Part shown: in pieces, positions 1 through 10,795 of the stretch
How the letters are laid out: each line of letters opens with the position of its first letter
Numbering within the stretch: position 1 is the stretch's first letter
The notes under the pieces: generated by a model
What the model was told of the DNA's origin: nothing
Databases searched by the model: none
Seen by the model: the letters and a program-made list of their open reading frames with translations, nothing else
From: Diploptera punctata
Taxonomy: Eukaryota; Arthropoda; Insecta; Blattodea; Blaberidae
DNA length: 64,000 bases
Assembly (NCBI GenBank): GCA_030220185.1
Contig: JASPKZ010001598.1
Location: 529,001 to 593,000 of the forward strand
Direction of reading: 5' to 3'
Translations under genes and position numbers: made by a program

Positions 1-245
1 CAAATTTATATGTGCCAACTTCCAAACTAGATGGGCACGCTTCACATTTACCTTTAATCACAGGCATATATTTTGTCTTGGCCTGGTTAATTTTAAGATT
101 CATTCTTTTTGCTGCCTTCTCTAGGCTAATAAATGCATCCTTCATGGCTAATTGACTTCTTCCTATTATATCTATATCGTCGGCGTATGCAAGAATTTGC
201 ACAGATTTATGAAAGATGGTTCCCCTTATATTAAGACCTGCGTAG
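1..245 (-). pseudogene. LINE reverse transcriptase fragment (YADD region)
   Basis: The minus strand reads GLNIRG, then QILAYADDIDIIGRS at about 160-205, then a KAAKRMNLKINQAKTKYM stretch. This is the catalytic YADD motif and following palm/thumb region of a non-LTR reverse transcriptase. It is truncated by the window edge on one side and by the foldback element on the other. Confidence 0.8.
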
Positions 246-830
246 ACACTAAAAATATCGTAAGCAATTAAATTTTCATGGGATTCCGGTTTATGACAAT
301 CAATTAAACTAAAAATTAAAAAAATAAATAATAGTTTAAAAAACTAAAATAAAACGCTTTATTAGAAAACCGAACTAACAAGTGAAAAATAATTCTAATT
401 TCCAACACGCTTGGGATAAAATTAAAGTGGTCAACAAAAAATCATCTCCAACACATCTAGAATAAAACTAGAGTTATGTACAAAAAAAATTAACATAAAA
501 AACGTGGGGTGCTTTTTATGGTTTTTACGTTTCCTTCTTAGAGACTTTACTTTTACCAATATCTATTTAATATCAAATATATTAATTTGATATAGAGCAC
601 CCCATGCTTTTGATGATATTTTTTTGTAGATGACTCTAGTTTTATTCTAGATGTGTTGGAGATGAATTTTTTGTTGACCACTTTAATTTTATCCCAAGCG
701 TATTGAAAATTAAAATTATTTTTCATTTTTTAGTTCGGTTTTCTAATAAAGCATGTTGTTTTAGTTTTTTAACTATTATTATTTATTCGGTTTTTATTTC
801 AATACATTTAAGTGGACTACTGACATAGAA
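245..830. mobile_element. palindromic foldback element P, copy 1
   Basis: Two arms of about 170 bp are inverted around a centre near 550: left arm 320-480 (CCAACACGCTTGGGATAAA, then CAACACATCTAGAATAAAAC) and right arm 620-775 (the same blocks reversed). Copy 2 lies at 8045-8710. The outer left end (GACACTAAAAAT..CGTAAGC, 246-268) is the reverse of the outer right end of copy 2, which defines the element limits. No ORF is present; it is probably a non-autonomous DNA element. Confidence 0.7.
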
Positions 831-839
831 TCCCTCAAA

Positions 840-1280
840 GATTTTTTTAGAGTTAGTGATTCTTGAATTACCCTGTGATTATAACTTAATGATGAATATA
901 GTAAATCAATCATCCATCAGATCAAAGGATCAGAACTCCGGGAGATAAAAACAAAGGTGCAAGTTGTTAAAGTTTGTTACTTTAAGTGAAATTTATGGTT
1001 GTGATTAATTTGTAGACTAGTGTGTTCTGGTGTAGATACTTGAATCATCTTCTCAGAAATACACTGGAATTTCTTAAGTGGGTTCTCCTTTTGACTTAAG
1101 TGTTGCTTGCTACTTGTGTTAGCAACCTCGCCTCTTATCTACAGACCTAGCCCATTTAACTTGCTTCTATTAGCATTTTTAGAATTATTAGCTTATGTCT
1201 CGTATTTACCAACAGGCAGACCGGTGCTGCGGAATTTAAGAGGCGCCATTTGATTTTAAACGAAGAGGAAACGGTGAAAA
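840..1280. other. no feature recognised
   Basis: AT-rich sequence; I see no ORF, RNA gene or repeat I can name. Confidence 0.5.
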
Positions 1281-1466
1281 ATTTTCAAGTTTTATATATT
1301 TTTTCTTGAACAGTTTTAGTACGTTATTATATGATCTTACAATATTTTCAAATTAGATAAAATAAGTAAGAATTTTCTCTAATAAGCAGATTTATAGACC
1401 TATTTCATTGCGATCAGCTTTATGGGCTAGTTGTCAGCGTTTTTTTTTACTATAGATCGATTCCCG

Positions 1467-1660
1467 ATCAAACTATCAGAATTTTTTTTCTTAGAAGGAA
1501 TTTCCATGGTCTAGTAGGCCTATTTAGGTTAAGTTTGCTTGAGGATTCTCCTGGCGCTTCATTATCAAACTATCAGAATTTTTTTTCTTAGAAGGAATTT
1601 CCATGGTCTAGTAGGCCTATTTAGGTTAAGTTTGCTTGAGGATTCTCCTGGCGCTTCATT
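1467..1660. repeat. exact 97-bp tandem duplication
   Basis: The unit 1467-1563 is repeated at 1564-1660 with no difference that I can see. It lies inside the SINE D remnant and is absent from the homologous block at 3660-3790, so it is a recent local duplication. Confidence 0.92.
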
Positions 1661-1689
1661 ATCATTTATTACCCATCATATTATCATAA

Positions 1690-2415
1690 GTAATGCCACG
1701 AGTGATTTCCAAATTATCGATAAATTCACGACTCACGAAGTGAGGAGTGAATTTATCTAGAGAATTTGGAAATCAAGAGTGGCATTTGTTAGGACTATTT
1801 AACGAAAAAAATTAAGCTGTTTACTCACAAATCATTATTTAAATATAGTTATTTTAAAATATTTATATATTTTATGTAAACGGCGATGTTTGAAAACAAA
1901 TGAGAAACGATAGGTACGCTTCTACTGCTTCTTTTGTTTATCACTGCAACCAGATCATACTATTTATTGCCAAAGGAACGCAATATTGTAAGAATGCTCT
2001 CTAGTGGAGAAAAAATGAAACACATCAAACTATATATTAATTCATTTCTGATGTCGTATGATGTAAATATGACAATTATGTTTTTCTGGATTGTTACCTG
2101 GAAAAAAATACATTTAACAGTGGTTTCTTTTTTTGGTGGTATAATCAATTGCTACAAATGTTTTTATATTAACTCCCGCATGCGGCATGTGTTGACATTC
2201 ATCCACTATATATACAATCTGGTAGCCGTATTTCTCGGTGGGTCAGTCACTGCAAAATAATGGTCAGACCTGTTCAGAATATTAAAAGGAGGAGCTTTCT
2301 TTAATATAGTAATTATAACACTGATAAATATTTCGTGAAACACGACTCTGATTGGTTGTAAAACAGAAATCACTGAAACGTGATTGGTCATTGACTCCCA
2401 TTTGGGGCATGAGTT
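1690..2415 (+). mobile_element. hairpin-ended repeat Z, copy 1
   Basis: Starts TAATGCCACGAGTGATTTCC and ends CCCATTTGGGGCATGAG. Just inside the left end is a 95-bp hairpin (1692-1786): GCCACGAGTGATTTCCAAAT pairs with ATTTGGAAATCAAGAGTGGC. Copies also occur at 3822-4606 (+), 6413-7112 (-) and 10060-10505 (-). No coding sequence is recognised, so it is probably a non-autonomous DNA transposon. Confidence 0.7.
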
Positions 2416-2429
2416 AAATAGTCAAGTTT

Positions 2430-3480
2430 AATATAGTGAGACAGTAAAAATTCTAGGAGTATTTATTGACAACAACTTAAATTGAAATACACAAATAAAC
2501 CATACATGCAAAACAGTCTTCTCAATAATACATTCATTAAATCGCGTAAGAAATTATCTGCCATTCGCTCTTAGGAAAATGTTAGTAAAAACACTTGCAA
2601 TGCCCCATTTTGATTATTGTGACACTCTTTTTACAGACTTAAATAGGCCTATTATTTTCACTAAAAGACTTCAACTTGTTCATAATTCTTGCGCATGTTT
2701 TATTTGTGGTATTCGCAAATTTGACTATGTTACACCATCCCTGGAACAATTATCGTGGCTTCGTCTAAGAGATCGTAGAACTGTCCATTCCCTATCCCTT
2801 CTCTATAAAATACTTCACACGTCATCGCCTAATTATTTATCACGCCGCTTCATCAGACTATCCGACACATATAATCATGACTCTGGATTCCATCAGCACA
2901 TTGTCCTTTATATCCCTCCTCATCACACTGTATATTTTTCATTATCTTTTACGGTCTCACTTACCAAAACATGGAATTCCCTTCCGCCCTATTTCAGAGA
3001 CTGACAAACGATAACAACCTTCAACAACACAAACTAAAGAATTATTTAAGTAGAAAATAACTTATACACCTCACATGGATCGTATTCTTTTACAGTAAAG
3101 AAGATTTAATGATTTATAGAAATAATATTAAGATTTCCAAATATTTTCTTGTGTTTTGTTTTAAATATTGTATAATCGCAAAATTAATTTTCTATATCTC
3201 ATTTTTTCTTTGTTTTTTATGTACATTAGGCAGAGACAATTTAATATGTTGTCCTGTATACATTTCACTATTAGTTTGAGTTTTAATTTTAACAGACATT
3301 AACTGGTTGCATTATAGATTGTAATTATAATATATGTTTGATCAAATTTTATTTAGTAGTTATTTTAGGATTTAATATTAAAGTTAATTGATGATTGTTA
3401 TATTCTGACTGTAACAGGACGTTTGTCCTGGTGAGTGGAAGAAGAACGAGAACCAATGGCCTTCTAATCCACAAGGCGTA
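2430..3480 (+). pseudogene. Jockey/CR1-type LINE, C-terminal part and 3' tail
   Basis: The frame VKILGVFID..NLNW is followed by an open stretch at 2579-3004 (KTLAMPHFDYCDTLF, then VTPSLEQLSWLRLRDRRT, ending KTWNSLPPYFRD). This is the thumb/C-terminal region of Jockey/CR1-like reverse transcriptases. One stop interrupts the upstream part. The 3' UTR ends near 3470 with GTCCTGGTGAGTGGAAGA, the same tail found reversed at 9560-9650, 37130-37445, 57170-57430 and 63938-64000. Confidence 0.78.
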
Positions 3481-3489
3481 AATAACATC

Positions 3490-4640
3490 TAAATCTATAT
3501 ATTTTTTCGTGAATACTTTTAGTAGGTTATTAGGCCTATATGACCTTACAATAGGTTAAGATCAGATTAAATAAGTAAGATTTTTCTTTAATAAGCAAAT
3601 TTATCGAGCTCTTTTCATATGAGATTCAGCTTTATGAAGCTATGTTTGTCAGCGTTTTTTACTATAGTTCAAACGATCTCGGTTTCGATTCCCGGTTCAG
3701 AGACATAGGATTTTTTTTAAGTAATTTCGGAATTCATGGTACTGGTATTTATGTGAAGTTTAGCTTGAGGATTCTAATGGAGCGTTCATCATCAATTATC
3801 ACCCCACCCATCATAATCATAAGTTAGGCCACGAGTTGATTTCCAAATTATCGATAAATTCACGACTCACGAAGGGAGGAGTAGTCCATTTATCTAGAGA
3901 ATTGGGCAATTAAGAGTGGCATTTTGTTAGGACTAGTATTAACGAATAAAATTGAGATTTTTAATTTTACCAAACTCATTATTTAACTATAGCTATTGTA
4001 AAATATTTAGATATTGAAGGGAAACGGCGCTGTTTGAAAACAAAGGAGAACCGATTGGTATGCTCATTGCTTTTTCTGTTCTTTTGTTCATCAATGACAA
4101 CCCGATCATATATTATTTATTGCTCAAAGATCGCAATGTTGTAAGAATGCCACCCTAGTGGAGAAATTTATAACCAACGTTAAAGCGTTATAATAATTAA
4201 TTTTCTGAGGTTCCTATGATGCTTAAAATATGACAATTATATTTTTCTGGAACGTCATTTCCTGGAAAATAATTCGTTTAAGAACAGGGCAAACCAGTGG
4301 TTATTTTTTTTTTGTGTTTAATAATCAATATTGTTACAAATGTTTTTATATTATCTCTCTCATGCGCTTTCTCCTAACATTCATGCACTATATATACAAT
4401 TGGGTATATTTGCCTATTTTCTTAGAGAGTCAGTCACTGCAAAATGCTGCTATGACCTATTCAGAATGTTAAAAAGAAGGAGAGTGCTTTATTCTATTAT
4501 GATAAACTTTAGTTGGTAAATTATAGGCGAAACATGGCTGCGATTGGTTGTAAATCAAAAATCATTGTAACGTGATTGGTCATTGACTCCCATTTGGGGC
4601 ATTAGTTAAATAGTCGTGGTAAAGTATCGCTGCCTTCCAG
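3490..4640. repeat. 1.1-kb duplicated block, copy 2, with SINE D remnant and repeat Z
   Basis: This is homologous to 1285-2420. It contains a tRNA-like head (GTTTCGATTCCCGGTTCAG near 3679) and repeat Z (3822-4606) with its hairpin at 3828-3922. The SINE D tail resumes afterwards at 4635-4690 (CAGGTGCCCCAACCTAAG), matching the tail at 43090-43135. Confidence 0.7.
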
Positions 4641-4690
4641 GTGCCCCAACCTAAGAAATGAATGGCAATGTCAGAAAAGATGACCTGGTG

Positions 4691-4698
4691 GCATTGGG

Positions 4699-4731
<33 letters not shown>

Positions 4732-4732
4732 A
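4691..4732. repeat. (TA)n microsatellite
   Basis: About 42 bp of TA dinucleotides with one break. Confidence 0.95.
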
Positions 4733-4749
4733 AAAATATGAGCTATAAC

Positions 4750-4905
4750 TATGTCAAGCAGTGGACCCGAGGTTCGTATTCCTATTTCGTAACTAACATG
4801 CTCCTGGCGTGAGGTTTTTTTTAGCGGTTTTCCGATCCCCCCCACCTGTAAGACGCAAGGCAGGAAGCTTAGAGCCGAAAGGTCCATACAAGCACAAAGA
4901 GGTTA
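4750..4905 (+). mobile_element. SINE A, degenerate partial copy
   Basis: GAGGTTCGTATTCC (B-box-like), then GCGTGAGGTTTTTTTTAGCG, then CACCTGTAAGACG..GGCAGGA match the body of the better copies at 28999-29318 and 60055-60412. Confidence 0.6.
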
Positions 4906-5010
4906 AAGGAATGTAGGAAGGCCAGTGAAAAGATGAATACAACAACTGTGAGGCAGAACAGGCAGTTTGCCTAGCCCGTGAAGTGAAGAAGAAGAACGAA
5001 GAAGAAGTGA
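4905..5010 (+). pseudogene. RTE-D LINE extreme C-terminus
   Basis: AGGAAGGCCAGTGAAAAGATG..CAACTGTGAGGC..GAACAGGCAG..GCCTAGCCCGTGAAG, followed by (GAA)n, matches the end of the better copy at 45640-46045, including the short-repeat tail typical of RTE-type LINEs. Confidence 0.7.
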
Positions 5011-5014
5011 GAAG

Positions 5015-6060
5015 AAACCTTACATAAGCTTTCTGTTCAAGATAATATATAATCTATCGCTTATTTCGCACTTATCAAAGCCCTGGCGGATTTTTATTCA
5101 AACTCCCCACAACTGAGTTGGCCAAATGATATCAATATATTAAAGATTGGCATCAGGATTTATTATTGGAGAGAGGCACAAAAGGAAAAATCCAAAATGG
5201 TAGATTGAGAGTCTCTACCATTACAGTTTGGCACAAATATCCAAAATAAATATTTGTTCCCAACACAGAATTGGAACTGTGTGTTATTTAAGCAGTCAGA
5301 AAGCATGAAAAACTTTGTAGCTTTTGTTTCAAAGTGTATTTTTCAAGCGCATGCCCATTTAAAAAACCGGTCCTGCCACTCCAGTTTTTTACCTTATTCA
5401 ATTTGAAATTTTCAACACGTATCTTGTAAGAGTTCAAAGAATCAAACTTGCACCGAATTTCAATCATACTCGAAATGCTCATGAGTTATGATATTTTATA
5501 TTGTCATAGATAACAACAGTTTCCGTCAATGTGGAAAAATGGTAAGTTGAAAAAAAATTCTCAAAAGTATTAAAAGACACAGAAAAATTTCACTGAAATT
5601 TTGGAAAAAAATGACCGTATATGCCTCTCCAGAGCAAATGATGCAAAACAAAATAATTAAAACTAGGCGCTCTGCAATGAACTTTTATAATTAATTAAAG
5701 TGTAACTTGAGAACTAATAGAAACAAATCACTTGAAATTTAGCAAATACGTTATTCATACTGGTAGACATTGGTGATAAAAATTTGAAAGAAATGCCTTC
5801 ATTAGTTTCGGAGTTTCAAAATGCACTCATGAATACCCTTAAAATCTTAAAAGATCTTAAGAAGGTCCCGGAGAGGAAAGCAAGAATCTGAAGGATGCCC
5901 TACAAAGAATTGAGAACGGAAATAAGGTTATAGGCAGAAAAAGACATGAGAGAGACTAGACAATATTAAAATAAATGGTTTGTATGTGGATACGAAAGAA
6001 GGCTTAGTTAAAGAAAGGCCTGAGTTATTTCAAGGAAACAGTGGAGACTGCTTGAGTTGC
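5015..6060. other. no feature recognised
   Basis: I find no reading frame of note, no RNA gene, and no match to other repeats in the window. Confidence 0.5.
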
Positions 6061-6064
6061 AGGG

Positions 6065-6335
6065 AAAGACCTGCTCTTGGAAACACTATGATGTATGTGA
6101 TATGTGATTTATATAAGGATACCGCATGGCCAGACTTTATCTCACCATCACAGGGACAAATGAAAACAATTAATCCAAAGAGATGGCTTGGTACGGAAAC
6201 GTGGCGGACCGAATTGAAGTTTTGTGAAGAAGGAAAAAGAATGAGAAAACTCGAGAAAAACTTACCCTGGCTCCGATTTGTTCACCACGACAGTGTGACC
6301 CGAAAACGCGGAATCGGGACCCAAAGGGTGAGCTG
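6065..6335 (-). mobile_element. SINE B, strongly diverged copy
   Basis: GAGAAAAACTTACCCTGGCTCCGATTTG and the flanking order resemble the better copies at 53875-54200 and 56655-56885 (AAAACCTGCxxAAGCTCCGTTTCG). The 118-aa open frame across it has no recognisable domain and is taken as chance. Confidence 0.45.
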
Positions 6336-6412
6336 AAATGTTTTACTACTTGTCACAAGAAGCCGCCAACAAATAAGTAATAAAATAATTTATTGTTTTG
6401 GCAATTAATTTC

Positions 6413-7112
6413 ATGCCGCCAAATGGGAGTCAACGACCAATCACGTTTCAATGAATTTTGTTTTACAACCAATGACAGTCGTGTTTCACCTTGCTCTTTC
6501 TCGATCTCCCTTTGTCAGCTCCTGCTTTTGCGATAAAAAAATCTCTTCTTTTTAATATTTTGAACAGGTCAGAGCATTATTTTGCAGTGACTGAATCTCC
6601 AACAAGTACATTTAATATAGCAAATATTGAACATACTCCTTCGAACTACAAATTTGATAAATGTGTGTTTAATAATTGTGTTTTGAAATAATGATTTTAC
6701 TCAGTCGTTTACTAAAAAAAATAACATATAATACTGGTTAAAACATACAGTTTGTGAAGTTTCACTTTTGATCACAAATAGGCGGGAATTCTTTACAATA
6801 TTGCGATTCTGTTTGGCAATAAATAATATAATCAAGTTGCCGTAAGTAACAACAACATAACCATAAATTTCTGATTAGTTTTCAAACAAGGCCGTTTTAC
6901 ATCAAAGATAAAGTATTTTAAACTACCTGTAAACTATATGTAAAAAATGATTTTTGAGTGTAAACAGCTTTATTTTATTCGTGGAAATCAAGTACTAACG
7001 TATGGCCACTCTTGATTTCCTAAGACCTCTAGGATAAATGGTCTCGTCACGTCGGGACTCGTGATTTTTTACGATGTTTGGGAAATCACTAGTGACATTA
7101 CTTACGAAAAAA
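6413..7112 (-). mobile_element. hairpin-ended repeat Z, copy 3 (reverse)
   Basis: Begins CATGCCGCCAAATGGGAGTC and ends GGAAATCACTAGTGACATTA. The hairpin lies at 6998-7100. The interior (GAGCATTATTTTGCAGTGACTGA and neighbouring AT-rich sequence) matches copies 1 and 2 in reverse. Confidence 0.7.
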
Positions 7113-7179
7113 TAAATAATGCAACGTAAGCAAATAAATTTGAGTGTTTAATATGAGAAATTTCATAAAATTACAGACT

Positions 7180-7725
7180 CTAACTTCCCCTCCATGGTGT
7201 TCTTTACCTTGTAGTGGTGGAGTGGCTTGCGTGCTTAAATGATCCCTGAGCGTGAGAGCTATGCCGGCGGTATCATTGCTGCTGATAGGATTACCCATGC
7301 CGGACTGGTCCGAATGTGATGCAGCCATGCCGAAAAAAAGTACCTTGCGGCGAAAGAGTGACGATCTTTCACCCGTTAAACATAAAACCGTCAAGAAGTG
7401 GCGTTGACATGGGTTCAACTGGGGGTAAATTTTCCGGAGGGCAAATATTCCCCCATTAGGTATCGGCGCGTAGGGACTGATTCAGGGGAACCCCTGCACA
7501 AGGCTCAAACACAGGGACAGGTTCCCAGGAACATGGACATGTTAGGACTTCTATAAACTAGGCGGGGGCACTCGAGGCACTAAGAGGATATTACGCGGGA
7601 ATCTAGATAAATCGCCCTTGGATCATAGTCGCTTTACAGGAGGTTAGGGTGGGCCAGGAGAAGGGGTAGTCAGGAATCAGGACGTTTGGCAATATACTAC
7701 GCGGGGGGTGACAGAAAGACCAGAA
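7180..7725 (+). pseudogene. RTE-A LINE, 5' end and start of endonuclease
   Basis: CCTTGTAGTGGTGGAGTGGC..GCCGGCGGTATCATTGC..GGACATGTTAGGACTT..CGCGGGAATCTAGATAAATC parallels the reverse strand of 36560-36050, the 5' UTR and first endonuclease codons of the near-complete LINE. Several indels and stops break it. It ends in the endonuclease region at about 7725. Confidence 0.75.
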
Positions 7726-8044
7726 TTTGGAAAAACTCTAAATTTATAAACGTAGCAGTCAAAAGGGAAACCAGGTTCAGGATAATGGAAAACAAGAACA
7801 AACTTGTGCTTACGATTCCTGCTTTCGTAGAGATCTTAAAACTTCGAGAGGAGGAGAGAGAGGAGACATCAGTCTACGTCTTTACGTCTATGTTAAGATC
7901 TAGACGCAATATTTTGACCTTCTTCTTTTCCAATTTATACATTAAAACGTGTTACCGGTCAGGCAGAAACCATCCAATTTGTTCTAGGATCTCCAGAGAC
8001 TTTTACTTGTTAACGAAGTTCTTCCTGGTTAATCTATTGTAAAG

Positions 8045-8710
8045 TAAAACATTAAAAAAAATAGATAATAGTTTAAAAAAACTAAAACAACACGCCTTAT
8101 TAGAAAACCGAACTAAAAAGTGAAAAATAATTTTAATTTCCAACACGCTTGGGATAAAATTAAAGTGGTCAACAAAATATATATTTCCTTCACATCTAGT
8201 GAATAAACACTAGAGTTATGATCAAAGGAATAATTTTACCATTCAAAACGCGTGGGTGTCCTCACTATTCAATGAATATTATTGATTAATAAACAGATAT
8301 TGGTAAAAGTAAAGTCTCTAAGAAGAAAAAGTAAAAACCATAAGAAGCCACCCACGCTTTCGATGGTTTAAATTATTTTTTTTTGTGAGAGAACTAGTTT
8401 TATTATAGATGTGTTGGAGAAGATTTTTTTTGTTGACCACTTTAATTGTATCCCAAGCGCGTGTTGGAAATTAAAATTATTTTTCATTTTTTAGTGCGGT
8501 TTTCTAATAAGGCGTGTTGTTGTTAGTTGTGTAAAATATTATTTATTTTTTGTACTTTTTAGTTTGGCTTTTTAATAAAGAGTATTGTTCTAGTCTTATA
8601 AACTATTATTTGTTATATTTTACAAGTATGTAGTTTAATTGATCGTCAAAATGGGGATCCCCATGAAATTTTTAATGCTTACGAGTTAATTTTTAGTGTC
8701 TATGGGCACG
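8045..8710. mobile_element. palindromic foldback element P, copy 2
   Basis: The left arm 8055-8190 (AATAGTTTAAAAAAACTAAAA..CCAACACGCTTGGGATAAAA) is inverted against the right arm 8395-8545, with a short unique centre near 8270. The right end GCTTACGAGTTAATTTTTAG..GTC (8678-8700) pairs with the outer left end of copy 1. Confidence 0.72.
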
Positions 8711-8777
8711 GATATAATTATATATTATTTTTTAAAATTATTATTATCTTACATTATTATAATATCTTCTAAAAAAA

Positions 8778-8868
8778 TCCTCGGACCGGATTTGAACCAG
8801 TAACCTACGGATTACTGAAATTATATACCACTACAGTTCACCACTCTACCAACTGAGCTAAAAGAGGA
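8778..8868 (-). tRNA. tRNA-Tyr (GTA) with intron, possibly degenerate
   Basis: Read on the minus strand, the sequence has an A box (TAGCTCAGTTGG), the anticodon loop CTGTAG broken by an intron of roughly 15 nt just after the anticodon (the standard place in eukaryotic tRNA-Tyr), and a B box (GGTTCAAATCC). Seven T's follow at 8771-8777, a Pol III terminator. GTA anticodon plus intron plus AATCC after the intron fit tRNA-Tyr. The outer acceptor pairs (TCCTC/GAGGA) are intact, but the inner two pairs are T/C mismatches, the spacer to the D stem is one base too long, and one anticodon-stem pair is A/C. It could be a decaying copy. Confidence 0.65.
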
Positions 8869-8879
8869 TATAGGCCTAA

Positions 8880-9555
8880 TATTAATTTCTTACAACGATG
8901 GACTAAAAAGTACAGTAAGTCCGCAAATTATTGTATATTATATATTATTCTGTATGAAATTATTGTATTGTCATTGCGTCCTTTACAAGTATTAAAAGTT
9001 TTAAGTTGATCCCAAGTTTTTAAGTCGGGCGATGAAATGAAAAATCGTGTTGAAAATTCTACGTTACGTAGATAGCTACAGGTAAAGCTAATATAAGTGT
9101 ATTGTAAATAAGTTAAAATTTAGCCTAGGCAGGTATAGAAATATTGATTAAATCCCATTCCAATCTAAACTTTTGTATTAAAGATAACTTTGGATTTCTG
9201 ACTCCAATTTTAATTGCTGTAAAGTTATTAAAATGTAAAGGAGCCATAAATGCCGGCGTCTTCAAAATCGGTTTTGTTTACTTGTATGCCTTTCAGATAC
9301 CGGCGATTACATTCTCAGTAGGAGGGTGTACCTGCTAATTCACAGATAGCAGTTTTTTTATGGAAAGGATTTGTCAATTTGTGTTTAGGAACCTAACATT
9401 TTTTTCGTTTTGTAGTTCCAATTTTCATAACTGTTTACATGATTCAGTGAGGAAATAATTAATGAATGTAGAAATACCTGGTGCCGAAAAAAAAATATGG
9501 TCTGCGTACTTTCAGGAGAGTTAGGAAATATTACGATTATGTGAAGAGTAAACGT
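8880..9555. other. no feature recognised
   Basis: AT-rich; a 64-aa open frame at 9144-9338 has no recognisable features. Confidence 0.5.
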
Positions 9556-9559
9556 TCTA

Positions 9560-9650
9560 AAGAATTTTTAATTTCTTTATTTATCCTGATGGAGTTAAGA
9601 TCATGTGACCTTCTCTTCCACTCACCAAGACACTAATGTATTACTTTAAT
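9560..9650 (-). mobile_element. Jockey/CR1-type LINE 3' tail
   Basis: TTTATCCTGATGGAGTTAAG followed by CTTCTCTTCCACTCACCAAGAC is the reverse of the LINE tail at 3420-3470. Confidence 0.65.
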
Positions 9651-9884
9651 ACACAACAACCGTCGGGCGCAATATTCTGACCTTCGAGTTCGGGCGCAAT
9701 TTGCCTGATCAGCTCATGCTTAAAAAAATTATTTAACGGGCTTGTTTGTGCGCCAAGCCTAACAACAGTAGGTCGAAGAAATGTTATTATTAGGGAGTTC
9801 GAAGGAATAAAAATAAAATATTCAAAATTGATGATGCTAGACAACTTGGAGAAAAAATTTTCCATAAGGTTTTTGTGACCGGAA

Positions 9885-9955
9885 TTAGAACAAGGAGTCA
9901 GGAACTCTGACCTCTAGCCCATGAGGCCTGGTCTAGGGATTTAATATAACATTAG
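9885..9955 (-). mobile_element. SINE D tRNA-like head (fragment)
   Basis: On the minus strand it reads CATGGGCTAGAGGTCAGAG (A box), then CCTTGTTCTAATTCCGGTCAC (B box), matching 42645-42712. Confidence 0.55.
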
Positions 9956-10059
9956 GCATCTTTATTGATCTGGCTGAGTGGAAAGCCATGCCTACCGATA
10001 GTAACACACCAATGAATAAATAAATGAATAATAAAACCAAATAAAATAGACTCATTAAC

Positions 10060-10505
10060 TAATGCCCCAAATGGGGAGGTGAGTCAAATGACCAATCACG
10101 TTTCAATGATTTTTGTTTTACAACCAATCTAGAGTCGTGTTTCACGAAATATTTATCAGTGTTATAATTACCATATTAAAGAAAAGCTCCTCCTTTTTAA
10201 TATTCTGAAATAGTAGTGATCCTAGTTGCCAAGAGATAAAAAAAGAGAAGCAGATGAAGCGTACCTATCGTTTCTCATTTGTTTTTTCAAAACAATCGCC
10301 GTTTACATTAGATATATAAATAGTTTTAGAAATAACTACAGTTAAATAATGATTTTTGTGAGTAAACAGCTTAAGTTTATTCGTTAAATAGTCCGAACAA
10401 ATGTCACTCTTGATTTCCAGAATTCTCTAGAATAATTCAATCCTCATCTCGTGAGTTCATGAATTTATCGATTAATTTGGGAAATCACTCGTGGCCATTA
10501 TACTT
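10060..10505 (-). mobile_element. hairpin-ended repeat Z, copy 4 (short form)
   Basis: Begins TAATGCCCCAAATGGGGAGG and ends GAAATCACTCGTGGCCATTA. The hairpin is at 10403-10502. An internal deletion near 10210 leaves 445 bp instead of about 700. Confidence 0.72.
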
Positions 10506-10561
10506 ATGAATAATTCATGTGCCGTAGGTGATTTCTATACTATTTTTAACTTATATTTCAG

Positions 10562-10605
10562 ATGCGATGCTGCACCACTATTGAAGAGGAGAGAGAAGAA
10601 ATATT
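10562..10605 (+). other. bap: candidate first coding micro-exon of bap
   Basis: This is a hypothesis only. A 44-nt block beginning with ATG is preceded by TATATTTCAG (acceptor-like) and followed by GTAAGT (donor-like). It reads 14 codons plus two bases (phase 2). Splicing to an AG at 10835-10836 would restore the frame of the EH1 exon and put TPFSIADIL at about residue 21, close to its position in Drosophila bap. Against it, the required acceptor lies four bases after another AG and has only a short pyrimidine run. Confidence 0.22.
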
Positions 10606-10795
10606 GTAAGTCTTAGTAGAAACAGTAGAAGGCTGTGTCTATTCCAATTAAAGTTTGGATTAAAATACAGAACAAAAGAAAGAGTAGTATATATAGAATG
10701 GACGTTAGAGACAGAACAGTAGGCCTTGTGAAATCAAACAAGTTACATATTAGCCTATGTAATGATGTATTGGTAGAGTGAAACAGAGCACGTGA

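Larger units (their letters stand above)
1285..2420. repeat. 1.1-kb duplicated block, copy 1 (homologous to 3490-4620)
   Basis: The same order of sequences (a TTAGTAxGTTATTA stretch, a TAAGTAAGA stretch, a tRNA-like SINE D remnant, then hairpin repeat Z) recurs at 3490-4620 with perhaps 15-20% divergence. The two copies are in direct orientation and flank a LINE 3' end at 2430-3480. Confidence 0.75.

Noticed and set aside
5980..6336. 118-aa open frame as a possible gene
   Set aside because: No domain is recognised and its 3' half overlaps a diverged SINE B; it starts and ends without gene context.
7686..8042. 118-aa open frame downstream of the RTE-A 5' fragment
   Set aside because: It starts inside degraded endonuclease sequence in a frame that does not match the domain and runs into the foldback element.
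10687..10720. TATATATAG at about 10688 as the bap TATA box
   Set aside because: The position fits a promoter but the ATGs that follow (10698, 10797) are not in frame with the EH1 exon, and such AT strings are everywhere here.
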